A stretch of DNA of 64,000 bases from Nocardia puris (GTDB lineage: Bacteria > Actinomycetota > Actinomycetes > Mycobacteriales > Mycobacteriaceae), in contig NZ_QNRE01000012.1 in the NCBI RefSeq assembly GCF_003315035.1, forward strand, positions 124,001 through 188,000, read 5' to 3'. A program made the position numbers and the translations under genes. Each line of letters starts with the position of its first letter. Positions within the stretch are counted from its first letter, which is position 1. Below, piece by piece: positions 42,125 through 51,127 of this stretch. A model generated the notes under the pieces. That model did no database searches and was not told where the DNA came from. It saw only the letters and a list, made by a program, of their open reading frames with translations.

Positions 42125-43867
42125 CTACTTCAACTCGCGCTCCCGATCCGCCGACTCCTCCAGATACGCGCGCACCCGCTCGGCCAGTTCCTCGGACCAG
42201 CCCGGCGGGTCCGCGATGGCGGCCCACGCGTCGAGCACCAACGTGCCGTAGCGATGACCGTGCCCGTCGGCGACGCGCTGCGCGTTCGGCAGGTCGGCGG
42301 CGACCTGCCAGAACGTGACGATCGGATACCACGTCATGGTGGGCGTGACGTCGGGCCCGCGCGGTTCGCGCAGCCAATCCGGTTCGGTGAACAGCAGATC
42401 CGGCGACCACCACACCACCGGATCGGACGCGTGCTGGAGGTACACCACGCGCGGGTTCAACCAGGTCTGCCCGGTACTCCACAGGTCGGCGCGCGCGTCG
42501 GCGAAACGCACCACCAGCCCGTCGGCATAGATCGGCAGCACCTCGGGTGAACCCGGATCACGCCGCGTGACGAACTCGCGCCAGAGGCGATTGGAGTTCG
42601 GCGGCCCGACCCACAGCACACCGTCGGTGCGCGCCCGCAGGTCGGCCAACCCGCTGAACGCGCCCTCCGATCCCTGCGAACCCAGGCTCTCGCCGTAGAC
42701 CAGCAGCTTGGGCCGCGATTCCGGGGGCAGCGCCGACCAGCGCTCGTGCACCTTGTCGAACACCAGGCGTCCGGACTCGGTGGCCTTCTCCTTGTCGGAG
42801 AGGAACGAGAGCGCGCTCGGCAGATACGAGTACTGGGTGGCGACCACGGCGGTGTCGCCGTCGAACATCAGCTCGATCGATTCGACGCTCGTGGAGTCCA
42901 CCCAGCCGGTGCCGGTGGTGGTGACCACGACGAGCACCTCGCGCTCGAATGCCTTGGTGCGCTCCAGTTCCGCGACGGCCAGCTCGGCCTGCGCTTCCAT
43001 GCCGTCGGCGGATTCCAGGCCGGTGTAGACGCGGATCGGTTCGCGGGCGGGGCGTCCGGTGACCTGCTGGATGGTCTCCGCGCCGGGGGCGTAGGACACG
43101 AACCAGCGGCCTTCGGAGCCGAGGGTGTCCCACGCGGCGAGCGAGGCCGGGCTGCCGGAGCGTTCCGGCTGGATCGGTGGCACGGCGTTGGGCGAGGTGT
43201 TGCTGTTGCGCACGCTGAACGCCGAATTGGCCACGTCGAAGAAGACCCGCACCAGCACGCCGTTGCCGAGCAGCAGCGCCAGCACCACCACGGTCACCAC
43301 GCCGATCGGCAGCGCGACCCGGCGCGGGATCTTCACCCACCGGACCAGCTGGTTCGTCACCCAGCGCACCAGCCACCGCAGCCCGCGGGCGAGCCCGATC
43401 ACCAGCGCGCACACCGCGGCGCTGAGCAGGCCGGTGCGCAGGAAGCCCGACGTGGTGGTCGGTTCCATGTCCATCAGCGCGGTGATCTCGCGCTGCCAGT
43501 AGGCCGAGCGGATCATCACCAGCACCGCCGCCAGCGCGCACACCGCCACCAGCGCGCCCTTGGCCACGGGCACCAACCAGCCGGGACGGGCCGCGATCCG
43601 CTCCTCCACCGACGCGGGCAGGCGCACCTTCGGCGCGACCCAGCGCCGGTAGGCCCAGTGCAGCAGGCAGCCGACGCCGTAGCCGATCGCGGCGTTGACG
43701 CCGCTGACCAACCCCGCGAACAACCAGTCGCGGGGCAGCAGCGACGGCGTCAGCGACCAGCAGAAGAACAGGGTGGCGACCACCAAGCCCGGGTAGTCCG
43801 GATGGAACCAGCGAGCGAATCTGCCGCCCAGACGGGCGAACCTATCGCGTAGCTCAGCGGTTGCCAT
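42125..43867 (-). CDS. Membrane-anchored alpha/beta-hydrolase (PF10081 type), copy 2
   Basis: A 580-residue paralogue of the gene at 39823 with the same order: four or more membrane helices (about 22-195), SVRNSNTSPNAV, VVVTTTGTGWVDS, nucleophile motif GESLGSQGSE and WVGPPNSNRLWREFVTRRDP. Both copies share long identical blocks in the catalytic domain but differ in the membrane part. GGGAGG precedes the ATG. It lies 18 nt after purL and may be co-transcribed with it. Confidence 0.9.
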   Translation of the reverse strand: MATAELRDRFARLGGRFARWFHPDYPGLVVATLFFCWSLTPSLLPRDWLFAGLVSGVNAAIGYGVGCLLHWAYRRWVAPKVRLPASVEERIAARPGWLVPVAKGALVAVCALAAVLVMIRSAYWQREITALMDMEPTTTSGFLRTGLLSAAVCALVIGLARGLRWLVRWVTNQLVRWVKIPRRVALPIGVVTVVVLALLLGNGVLVRVFFDVANSAFSVRNSNTSPNAVPPIQPERSGSPASLAAWDTLGSEGRWFVSYAPGAETIQQVTGRPAREPIRVYTGLESADGMEAQAELAVAELERTKAFEREVLVVVTTTGTGWVDSTSVESIELMFDGDTAVVATQYSYLPSALSFLSDKEKATESGRLVFDKVHERWSALPPESRPKLLVYGESLGSQGSEGAFSGLADLRARTDGVLWVGPPNSNRLWREFVTRRDPGSPEVLPIYADGLVVRFADARADLWSTGQTWLNPRVVYLQHASDPVVWWSPDLLFTEPDWLREPRGPDVTPTMTWYPIVTFWQVAADLPNAQRVADGHGHRYGTLVLDAWAAIADPPGWSEELAERVRAYLEESADRERELK

Positions 43868-43885
43868 CCGAGCCTCCCTGGAGGG

Positions 43886-46180
43886 TCAGATTGCGCTGGC
43901 TCCGAACAGTTTCGGGAGCGTGCCCTCGTAGGCGTCGCGCAATTCGGCCATGGTAACCGAGAAGTGGCCCTGCACCTCGACGGAATCGGAACCTTGGTCC
44001 ACGACGCCGATCCGGGTCCACGGCAGGCCGCGCGCCTCGCACATCTTGGTGAAACGGGTCTCCTCCGACCGCGGCACCGCGACGAGCACGCGGCCCGCCG
44101 ACTCCGAGAACAGCGCCACGAACGGGTCGGCGCCCTCGGGAAGCAGGATGCGGCAACCGGTTTCGCCGGCCAGCGCGGCCTCCACCACGGTCTGCGCGAG
44201 CCCGCCCTCGGAGAGGTCGTGCGCGGCGCTGATCATGCCGTCGCGGGAACCGGCGGTGAGCACCTCGGCCAGCAGCCGCTCGCGGGCGAAGTCCACCTTC
44301 GGCGGGACGCCGCCCAGGTGACCGTGCGCGACCTGCGACCAGATGGAACCGCCGAACTCGTCGTGGGTCTCGCCGAGCAGGATCAGCGTCTCGCCGGGCT
44401 CGAGGCCCAGGCCGGTGGGAATGCGGCGGTGCACGTCGTCGATGACGCCGAGCACACCCACCACCGGGGTCGGCAGGATCGCGTCCTGGCCGGTCTGGTT
44501 GTAGAAGCTCACGTTACCGCCGGTGACCGGGATGCCGAGGGCCACACAGCCGTCCGCCAAGCCGCGCACGGCCTGCTGGAACTGCCACATCACGCCCGGG
44601 TCCTCCGGCGAACCGAAGTTCAGGCAGTTGGTGACGGCCTTCGGCGTGGCGCCGGTGGTGGCGACGTTGCGGTACGCCTCGGCCAGCGCCAGCTGCGCGC
44701 CCGTGTACGGGTCGAGCTTGGTGTAGCGGCCCGACGCGTCGGTGGCCAGCGCGATGCCGCGGCCGGTCTCCTCGTCGATGCGGATGACGCCCGCGTCGGC
44801 GTGCTCGGCCAGCACGGTGTTGCCGCGCACGTAGCGGTCGTACTGCTCGGTGATCCACTTGCGGCTGCACAGCTGCGGACTGGCCAGCATGGTCAGCAGG
44901 GTCGCGCGCAGTTCGTCGGCGGTCTTGGGGCGCGAGAGCTTGTCGGGAGTGTCGGCGACCAGCGCGTCCTGCTCCTCGGGGCGCCGCACCGGGCGCTCGT
45001 AGACCGGGCCCTCATGGGCGACGGTGCGCGGCGGCACATCCACCACGGTCTCGCCGTGCCAGGTGACGATCAGGCGCTCACCGTCGGTGACCTCGCCGAT
45101 CACCGTGGCCAGCACGTCCCACTTGCGGCACACGTCCATGAACGCGTCCACGTTCTCGGGGGTGACCACCGCGCACATGCGCTCCTGCGATTCGCTGGAG
45201 AGCACCTCGGCCGGGGTCATGCCGGTCGCGCGCAGCGGCACCTTGTCGAGTTCGATGTGCATACCGCCGTCCCCGGCGGCCGCGAGTTCGGAAGTGGCGC
45301 AGGACAATCCGGCGCCGCCGAGGTCCTGGATGCCGACCACCAGATTGGCCGCGTACAGCTCCAGACAACACTCGATGAGGACCTTCTCGGTGAACGGGTC
45401 GCCCACCTGTACGCTCGGCAGCTTCTTGCGGCCGGTGCCCGACTCGTCACCGGAGAAGGTGTCCGAGGCCAGCACCGAGACGCCGCCGATGCCGTCCAGA
45501 CCGGTGCGCGCGCCGAACAGGATGATCTTGTTGCCGGTGCCCGAGGCGAACGCCAGGTGCAGGTCCTCGACCCGCATCACCCCGGCGCACAGCGCGTTGA
45601 CCAGCGGGTTGCCCTGATAGGAGGCGTCGAAGACGGTCTCGCCGCCCACGTTCGGCAGGCCGAGGGAGTTGCCGTAGCCGCCCACGCCGCGCACCACGCC
45701 GTCCACTACGCGGCGGGTATCGGGCGCGTCGGCCGCGCCGAAGCGCAGCTGGTCCATCACCGCGATCGGGCGCGCGCCCATCGCCATGATGTCGCGCACG
45801 ATGCCGCCGACGCCGGTGGCCGCGCCCTGGTAGGGCTCCACGTAGGACGGGTGGTTGTGGCTCTCCACCTTGAAGGTGACCGCCCAGCCGTCGCCCACGT
45901 CCACCACGCCCGCGTTCTCGCCGATGCCCGCCAGCATGGACGCGCGCATCTCGTCGGTGGTGGTCTGCCCGAAGTAGCGCAGGTGGACCTTGGAGGACTT
46001 GTAGGAGCAGTGCTCGCTCCACATCACCGAGTACATGGCCAGCTCGGCGTCGGTGGGGCGGCGGCCGAGGATCTCCCGGATGCGGGCGTACTCGTCGTCC
46101 TTGAGGCCGAGCTCTTTGTACGGTTGCGTCACGTCGGGGGTTGCTGCGGCTGCGCTGACGGTGTCGACCTGCGGAGTCAC
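43886..46180 (-). CDS. purL: Phosphoribosylformylglycinamidine synthase subunit PurL (small type)
   Basis: A 764-residue ATP-dependent FGAM synthetase subunit (step 4 of purine synthesis). The length is that of the small PurL that needs separate PurQ and PurS, both encoded at 52.2-53.2 kb. Motifs: MWSEHCSYKSSK, KVESHNHPSYVEPYQGAATGVGG, GYGNSLGLPNVGGE, QDLGGAGLSCATSELA and AHDLSEGGLAQT. The start is GTG 46180. Confidence 0.97.
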   Translation of the reverse strand: MTPQVDTVSAAAATPDVTQPYKELGLKDDEYARIREILGRRPTDAELAMYSVMWSEHCSYKSSKVHLRYFGQTTTDEMRASMLAGIGENAGVVDVGDGWAVTFKVESHNHPSYVEPYQGAATGVGGIVRDIMAMGARPIAVMDQLRFGAADAPDTRRVVDGVVRGVGGYGNSLGLPNVGGETVFDASYQGNPLVNALCAGVMRVEDLHLAFASGTGNKIILFGARTGLDGIGGVSVLASDTFSGDESGTGRKKLPSVQVGDPFTEKVLIECCLELYAANLVVGIQDLGGAGLSCATSELAAAGDGGMHIELDKVPLRATGMTPAEVLSSESQERMCAVVTPENVDAFMDVCRKWDVLATVIGEVTDGERLIVTWHGETVVDVPPRTVAHEGPVYERPVRRPEEQDALVADTPDKLSRPKTADELRATLLTMLASPQLCSRKWITEQYDRYVRGNTVLAEHADAGVIRIDEETGRGIALATDASGRYTKLDPYTGAQLALAEAYRNVATTGATPKAVTNCLNFGSPEDPGVMWQFQQAVRGLADGCVALGIPVTGGNVSFYNQTGQDAILPTPVVGVLGVIDDVHRRIPTGLGLEPGETLILLGETHDEFGGSIWSQVAHGHLGGVPPKVDFARERLLAEVLTAGSRDGMISAAHDLSEGGLAQTVVEAALAGETGCRILLPEGADPFVALFSESAGRVLVAVPRSEETRFTKMCEARGLPWTRIGVVDQGSDSVEVQGHFSVTMAELRDAYEGTLPKLFGASAI

Positions 46181-46533
46181 GGAGTTACCTGGGTCCTTTC
46201 GGCCGGGCAGAGGGTTCGGCGAACCGGCGGAGCCGGCGGGTAGGCGAACTCGGTGCGGCGACGGACGTTGTCGCAGGGTTCCGGCGAGTTGCCCGGCTGC
46301 CAGTCTAGAGGGCGGGCGCGGCGGCCCCGCAGGTGAGGGGCGCGATCCGGGGGTGCGCGGGCCGGCTCCGGTGAAGTGCCGGTCGCTGGATTGTTGCCCG
46401 AGCGTTCGGGGCGGTGCCGCGGGCGGTGTGGTTTTGCACGGTCAGCGCGCGGTCGCGACGGGTCGGACCGGGCGGTTTGCCCCGCCGGGGTGCAGCGCCC
46501 CGACGAGCGGGCGGCACCGGATACTCTGTGCGG

Positions 46534-47835
46534 GTGAGCGAACGAACGGGGGTTGCGAATTCGGCCGGTGCCGCGCCCGGCGTCCAGGAGCCGAACCCCT
46601 CCTCCTCTCCGGCGGCCACCGCCTCGTCCCGGCACCTGCGGTGGCTGGCCGCGGCCCTGGCGCTGTTCCTGCTGTCCGCGGTGATCTCCCTGCTCGCGCA
46701 CTGGTGGTACGGGTACATCGATCTCCAGGTCTATCGCAACGGCGCGCGGACCTGGCTGGACGGCGGGGATCTGTACGGACCGATGCCCCCGGTGTTCGGG
46801 ATCGGCCTGCCGTTCACCTATCCCCCGCTGGCCGCGCTGTTCTTCGCGCCTTTGGCCCTGATGCCGTTGCAGTTGGCCGAGATCGCGGTGCTGCTGACCT
46901 CGCTCGGCAGCCTCGGCATCACGCTGTGGCTGGTGCTCGCGCGGGTGCGGCCGCAACTGGATCGCACGGTGGCGGTGCCGCTGGTGATCGCGGCGCTCGC
47001 GTTCTCGCTGTACCTCGAGCCGGTGCGCCAGACATTCGGATTCGGGCAGATCAACCTGGTCCTGATGGCCGCGATCGCGCTGGACTGCCTGGTGCGCAAG
47101 CCTTTCTGGCCGCGCGGCATGCTCATCGGGATCGCGGTGTCGATCAAGCTGATTCCGGCCGCATACCTGCTGTACTTCCTGCTGCGGCGGGACTGGAAGG
47201 CCGCGGGCACCATGGTCGCGTCGGCGATAGGCGCGGTCGGCGTCGGGTTCCTGCTCTTCCCCCGCGACTCGGTGGACTACTGGTTCCACACCCTGCACGA
47301 CACCGGTCGCATCGGCCCGCCCTACTTCGCGGGCAACCAGTCGTTGAAGGGGTTCGCGTTCCGCCTCGGGGTGTCCGACGGGGCCGCGACCGCGATCTGG
47401 ATCACGTTGTCGCTCATCGCGATCGCGCTGGCCGCCGTGTGGATGCACCGGCTGATCCAGGCCGGCGCCACCGTGGCCGCGCTGCTGGTCAACGCCGCCG
47501 CCATCCTCCTGGTCTCCCCGGTTTCGTGGTCGCACCACTGGGTCTGGATCGCGCCCGCCCTGCTCGTCGCCGCCGACGCCCTCGCCCGCATCCGCGTCGG
47601 CACCCGCCGCGGCCGTGGCTTCACCGCGACCGTCCTCGGCTTCACCGTGCTCTTCCTCATCGGCCCCCAGTGGCTGCTCCCCCACTCCGACGACCTCGAA
47701 CTCGACTGGACCTGGTGGCAGCAGATCCTCGGCAGCAGCTATGTCCTCGCGACCTTCGCGGTGCTCGTCGTCGCCGTCGCCCTCTACCGCCCGGTGGTCG
47801 CTCGGGCGTCCGAAACCAACTCGGCCCCAGCCTGA
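46534..47835 (+). CDS. Glycosyltransferase 87 family (DUF2029) mannosyltransferase-like protein
   Basis: A 433-residue polytopic membrane protein with about ten helices. GT-C features: DLQVYRNGARTWLDGGDLYG in the first outside loop, TYPPLAAL, FGQINLVLMAAIALDCLV and GIAVSIKLIPA, close to the PimE and Rv2181-like alpha-1,2-mannosyltransferases that use polyprenyl-phosphate mannose. It may decorate lipomannan or arabinomannan. The GTG at 46534 lies 6 nt after TACTCT (46522-46527), so it is probably leaderless. Divergent from purL. Confidence 0.85.
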   Translation: MSERTGVANSAGAAPGVQEPNPSSSPAATASSRHLRWLAAALALFLLSAVISLLAHWWYGYIDLQVYRNGARTWLDGGDLYGPMPPVFGIGLPFTYPPLAALFFAPLALMPLQLAEIAVLLTSLGSLGITLWLVLARVRPQLDRTVAVPLVIAALAFSLYLEPVRQTFGFGQINLVLMAAIALDCLVRKPFWPRGMLIGIAVSIKLIPAAYLLYFLLRRDWKAAGTMVASAIGAVGVGFLLFPRDSVDYWFHTLHDTGRIGPPYFAGNQSLKGFAFRLGVSDGAATAIWITLSLIAIALAAVWMHRLIQAGATVAALLVNAAAILLVSPVSWSHHWVWIAPALLVAADALARIRVGTRRGRGFTATVLGFTVLFLIGPQWLLPHSDDLELDWTWWQQILGSSYVLATFAVLVVAVALYRPVVARASETNSAPA

Positions 47836-47986
47836 TCGGGGTCCGGTCGCACTGCCGAGTAGCCAGCCGATTCGGGTACCGGGGACGACCTTGCGCGCCG
47901 GGATGACCGAGGCGCTCGGCTCGCAGCTGCGCAACCGTGTGACATCGACGATCGCTCCGCATCTTGCGGACTCGGCCGCCTTGGGC

Positions 47987-49276
47987 TCAGGCGTTCACCG
48001 TGTCCGGGGTGAGGAAGGCGGTGAGGGCGGCGGCGTAGGCGGGGACGTCGGCGGTGCCCATGAGTTCGCGGGCGGAGTGCATGGCGAGTTGGGGGGCGCC
48101 GACGTCGACGGTGGGCATGCCGGTGCGGGCGGCGGTCATGGGGCCGATGGTGGAACCGCAGGGGAGGTCGGCGCGGTGGACGTAGCGCTGGAGCGGGACG
48201 TCGGCCTGGGCGCAGGCCAGGGCGAAGGCGCCGGCGCCGACGGAATCGGTGGCGTACCGGAGGTTTTGGTTGACCTTCAGCACCGGCCCGCCGTTCACCT
48301 CGATGCGGTGGGCGGGTTCGTGGCGCTCGGGGTAGTTGGGGTGGGTGGCGTGCGCCATGTCGCCCGAGGCACAGACCGAACCGGCAAGGGCCGCAAGGTA
48401 TTCGGCGCGCCCACCCCCGCGCGCCAGCACGATGCGCTCCAATACCGAAGGCAGCAGATCGGATTGCGCGCCGCGATCGGACTGGCTGCCGACCTCCTCA
48501 TGGTCGAACATCGCCAGCACCGGCACCGCCGCGCCGGGCTCCTCGATCGCGGCCAGGAACGCGCGCAGGCCCGCGTAGCAGGTGCCCTGATTGTCCAAGC
48601 GCGGCGCGCTCACCAGATCGGCGTCGCGGCCCACCAGCCTGCTCGGCGCGAGGTCGTGGGTCATCAGCTCCCAGCCCAACACGGCGGCCGGGTCCACCTC
48701 GGCGGTCTCGGCGACGAACGAGAGGAACGAGCGCGGCCGCTCCCCCACGCCCCACACCGCGTTCACGTGCCGCTGCGGGTCCAGCGTCACGCCGCGCCGG
48801 TCCTCGGCGAGGTGGATGGCCAGCTGCGGCACCCGCAAGATCGGCTCGTCGACGCGAATCAGGTGCTCGCGCACCGCGTTTCCGTCGCGCACGGTGAGCC
48901 GTCCGGAGACGCCCAGCTCCCGATCCAGCCACGAGTTCAGCCACGCGCCGCCGTACGGTTCCAGGCCCACCAGCTGCCAACCCGCCACCGCGAGATCCGG
49001 ATGCTGCTTGACCCGCAGGTTCGGGCTGTCGGTGTGCGCGCCGACCACCCGGAACGGCGTGTCCCCGCCCGCGTCGGCCCACGCCACCAGCGACCCGCCG
49101 CGCACCACGTAGTAGCGCCCCGCCGCCTGCGGCCACGCCGCCGCCTCCGCCAACCGGGTGAACCCCAGCGCGTCCAGTTCCGCCGCGACCGTGCGGCACA
49201 CGTGGAACGGCGAGGGCGAGGCATCGATGAACGCGCACAGCCCTTCGGCGGTCGCGCTGGTCGTGACAACGGGCAT
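47987..49276 (-). CDS. pepC: M18 family aspartyl aminopeptidase
   Basis: A 429-residue dinuclear-metal aminopeptidase removing acidic N-terminal residues. Metal/active-site segments: VGAHTDSPNLRVK, LDNQGTCYAGL, FDHEEVGSQSDRGA and GDMAHATHPNYPERHEP. The length is normal for the family. The ATG at 49276 follows TAGGAT by 7 nt (minus strand), so it is probably leaderless. The symbol follows the mycobacterial name. Confidence 0.92.
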   Translation of the reverse strand: MPVVTTSATAEGLCAFIDASPSPFHVCRTVAAELDALGFTRLAEAAAWPQAAGRYYVVRGGSLVAWADAGGDTPFRVVGAHTDSPNLRVKQHPDLAVAGWQLVGLEPYGGAWLNSWLDRELGVSGRLTVRDGNAVREHLIRVDEPILRVPQLAIHLAEDRRGVTLDPQRHVNAVWGVGERPRSFLSFVAETAEVDPAAVLGWELMTHDLAPSRLVGRDADLVSAPRLDNQGTCYAGLRAFLAAIEEPGAAVPVLAMFDHEEVGSQSDRGAQSDLLPSVLERIVLARGGGRAEYLAALAGSVCASGDMAHATHPNYPERHEPAHRIEVNGGPVLKVNQNLRYATDSVGAGAFALACAQADVPLQRYVHRADLPCGSTIGPMTAARTGMPTVDVGAPQLAMHSARELMGTADVPAYAAALTAFLTPDTVNA

Positions 49277-49565
49277 GCCGCCGATCCTATGCGCAGCCGC
49301 ACAGCCGCGGCCCGCACGCCCGCGACGCTCCTCGGCGCATCCCCGATCCGGAGCAGCGAGCGGCCACGCAGGTCGCGACGATCCGCCTCGTCACCGGGTA
49401 TCGGTTCCTGCGCCGCTGACCACAGCAAACGACAACACTCCGCATTAATCCCCTTGTATCGCACGGGTAATTGCCGGGAAACTCATCGCGATACTCCGGC
49501 GCTAGACTGTTCGGCGAGCTGGAAAAGAGAATGTCCGGTGAATTCTGGACGGAGGGGCGGCGATC

Positions 49566-50618
49566 ATGAACGCGCCCGTGGAAATCATCAATATCGCGCC
49601 GCGCACCGGGGCGGGCGCGATCGTGGGGCCGTCGTGTGAGGCGGCCGCGGCGCTGGCGGCCGCCGAGATGAACGAGGGCACCGGCATCCTGGGCCGCGAG
49701 GTGTGCGTCACCACCATCGACGGCGGCGGGCCGCCGCAGCGCGTGGCCGACGAGGTATCCGCCCTGCTCGCCACGGGAATGGTCCACGCTATCACCGGAA
49801 TTCCCATGCCGGAGAACCGCTCCGCCGTCACCAGGGCCGCGGCGGGTCGCGCGCCGTGCGTATTCGGCGTCGGCCACGACGGCCTCGACCCCGAACTGCC
49901 CGGTGTATTCATGATCGGCGAGCACCCCGGTATCCAAACGCTCGTCGCCGTGAACTGGCTGTACCGCGAATTCGGCGCGCGCCGGTGGGCGGTGGTGGCC
50001 AGCGAATACGGCTGGTCGCGCCGAATCACCCCGGCGCTGCGGACAATCCTCGCGCCCACCCACGAGATCGTGGCCGAACATTTCGTCCCACTGGGCGCGA
50101 CCGCATTCGACGACGTGCTCGGCGATCCCCGTCTCGACGACGCCGACGGCGTGATCCTGCTGCTCGTGGGCGGCGACGCGGCCCGCTTCAACCGCGCGTT
50201 CACCCGGGCGGGCCGCGCCGACCGCCAGTTCCGCACCGGCCCGACGATCGATGAGAACGTCCTGCTGGCGGGCGGTCTCGACGCCAACCGCAACATCTAC
50301 GTGCCCTCGCGCGTGATCCCCGACCGCCGCTGCGCGGGCGACCGCGACCTGCTGGACCGCTACCGCCGCCTGCACCGCGGCTTCGCCCCCACCTTCAGCC
50401 GCTTCGCCAACGGCGTCTACCGCTCCCTGCACGCGCTGCGCGCCGTAGCCGACGCCACGGGCTCCTTCGACACCACCACCATGCACCGCACCCTGGCCGA
50501 CCGCCCGGTACTGGAGAGCGCCGTAGGAACATTCACTTTCCGAGGCGACCAGATCGTCACCCCCACCTTCCTCACTCGCGCGGCAGGCGCCGACTTCGAA
50601 ACCCTCGACCTGATGTGA
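49566..50618 (+). CDS. AmiC/UrtA-like ligand-binding protein without signal peptide, copy 1
   Basis: A 350-residue periplasmic-binding-protein fold of the branched-chain amino acid / amide / urea type (Peripla_BP_5-like): GPSCEAAAALAAAEMN, GILGREVCVTTIDGG, ALLATGMVHAITG, VFMIGEHPGIQTLVAVNWLYREFG and SLHALRAVADATGS. There is no signal peptide or lipobox and no ABC permease or ATPase nearby, so it is probably a cytoplasmic sensor like Pseudomonas AmiC. GGAGGGGCG precedes the ATG. A paralogue lies at 51128 with a MarR gene between. Confidence 0.8.
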   Translation: MNAPVEIINIAPRTGAGAIVGPSCEAAAALAAAEMNEGTGILGREVCVTTIDGGGPPQRVADEVSALLATGMVHAITGIPMPENRSAVTRAAAGRAPCVFGVGHDGLDPELPGVFMIGEHPGIQTLVAVNWLYREFGARRWAVVASEYGWSRRITPALRTILAPTHEIVAEHFVPLGATAFDDVLGDPRLDDADGVILLLVGGDAARFNRAFTRAGRADRQFRTGPTIDENVLLAGGLDANRNIYVPSRVIPDRRCAGDRDLLDRYRRLHRGFAPTFSRFANGVYRSLHALRAVADATGSFDTTTMHRTLADRPVLESAVGTFTFRGDQIVTPTFLTRAAGADFETLDLM

Positions 50619-50654
50619 TCGGGACCGGCGCAGCGAACATCGGAAGGTGTCGGC

Positions 50655-51080
50655 TCAGCTTCCTGCGACCAGTTCCAACAACCGCTTCAGCTCCGCGTAC
50701 CGGCGCGCCCCCATCTTGGCCTGCAACTGGCGCTCGGCCAGTTCCTCCTCGGCCCGCACCGCCTCGACCAGCTCCACACCCAGTCTGCTCAGGCCGATCA
50801 GGATGCGCCTGCGGTCCTCCTCGGCGGCGACGCGGAAGATCAGGCCGCGCTCGGCCAGGCAGTCCGCGTGCCTGGTGGCCGAGGAGGGGGGTAGCTGGGA
50901 GCGCGCGGCCAGCTCGCTCATAGTGACGCCGGTCTCACTGGAGAGGTTGCACAGCATGGACCACTGATCGGCGGAAAGCTGCCTGGCACACAGTGCGGCG
51001 TCGAGGTGACGGAGCCAACGGTGTTCGGCGGCACGCAGCGCGCCGTGCAGCGTGTCGTATCCGTTTAGAATGGTCGTCAT
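50655..51080 (-). CDS. MarR-family regulator
   Basis: A 141-residue winged-helix regulator: dimerisation helix, HTH (about 48-75: VTMSELAARSQLPPSSATRH) and wing with AAEEDRRRILIGLS, where the D-R pair is a MarR hallmark. The ATG at 51080 has GGGGAA upstream. It is divergent from the second binding-protein gene (47-nt gap with a palindrome) and convergent with the first, suggesting local control. Ligand unknown. Confidence 0.9.
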   Translation of the reverse strand: MTTILNGYDTLHGALRAAEHRWLRHLDAALCARQLSADQWSMLCNLSSETGVTMSELAARSQLPPSSATRHADCLAERGLIFRVAAEEDRRRILIGLSRLGVELVEAVRAEEELAERQLQAKMGARRYAELKRLLELVAGS

Positions 51081-51093
51081 TTCCCCGCCTGCT

Positions 51094-51110
51094 TTCGAAA
51101 TTCGCTCGAA
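51094..51110. promoter_or_regulatory. MarR-type operator candidate
   Basis: TTCGA-N7-TCGAA (51094-51098 and 51106-51110) lies in the 47-nt gap between the divergent MarR and binding-protein genes, where a MarR dimer could control both. Confidence 0.5.
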
Positions 51111-51127
51111 CAGAAGAAGAGTACCGA

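Noticed and set aside
43964..46243. A 759-codon plus-strand open frame opposite purL
   Set aside because: It mirrors purL exactly, with His/Arg/Val-rich shadow composition and no ribosome site.
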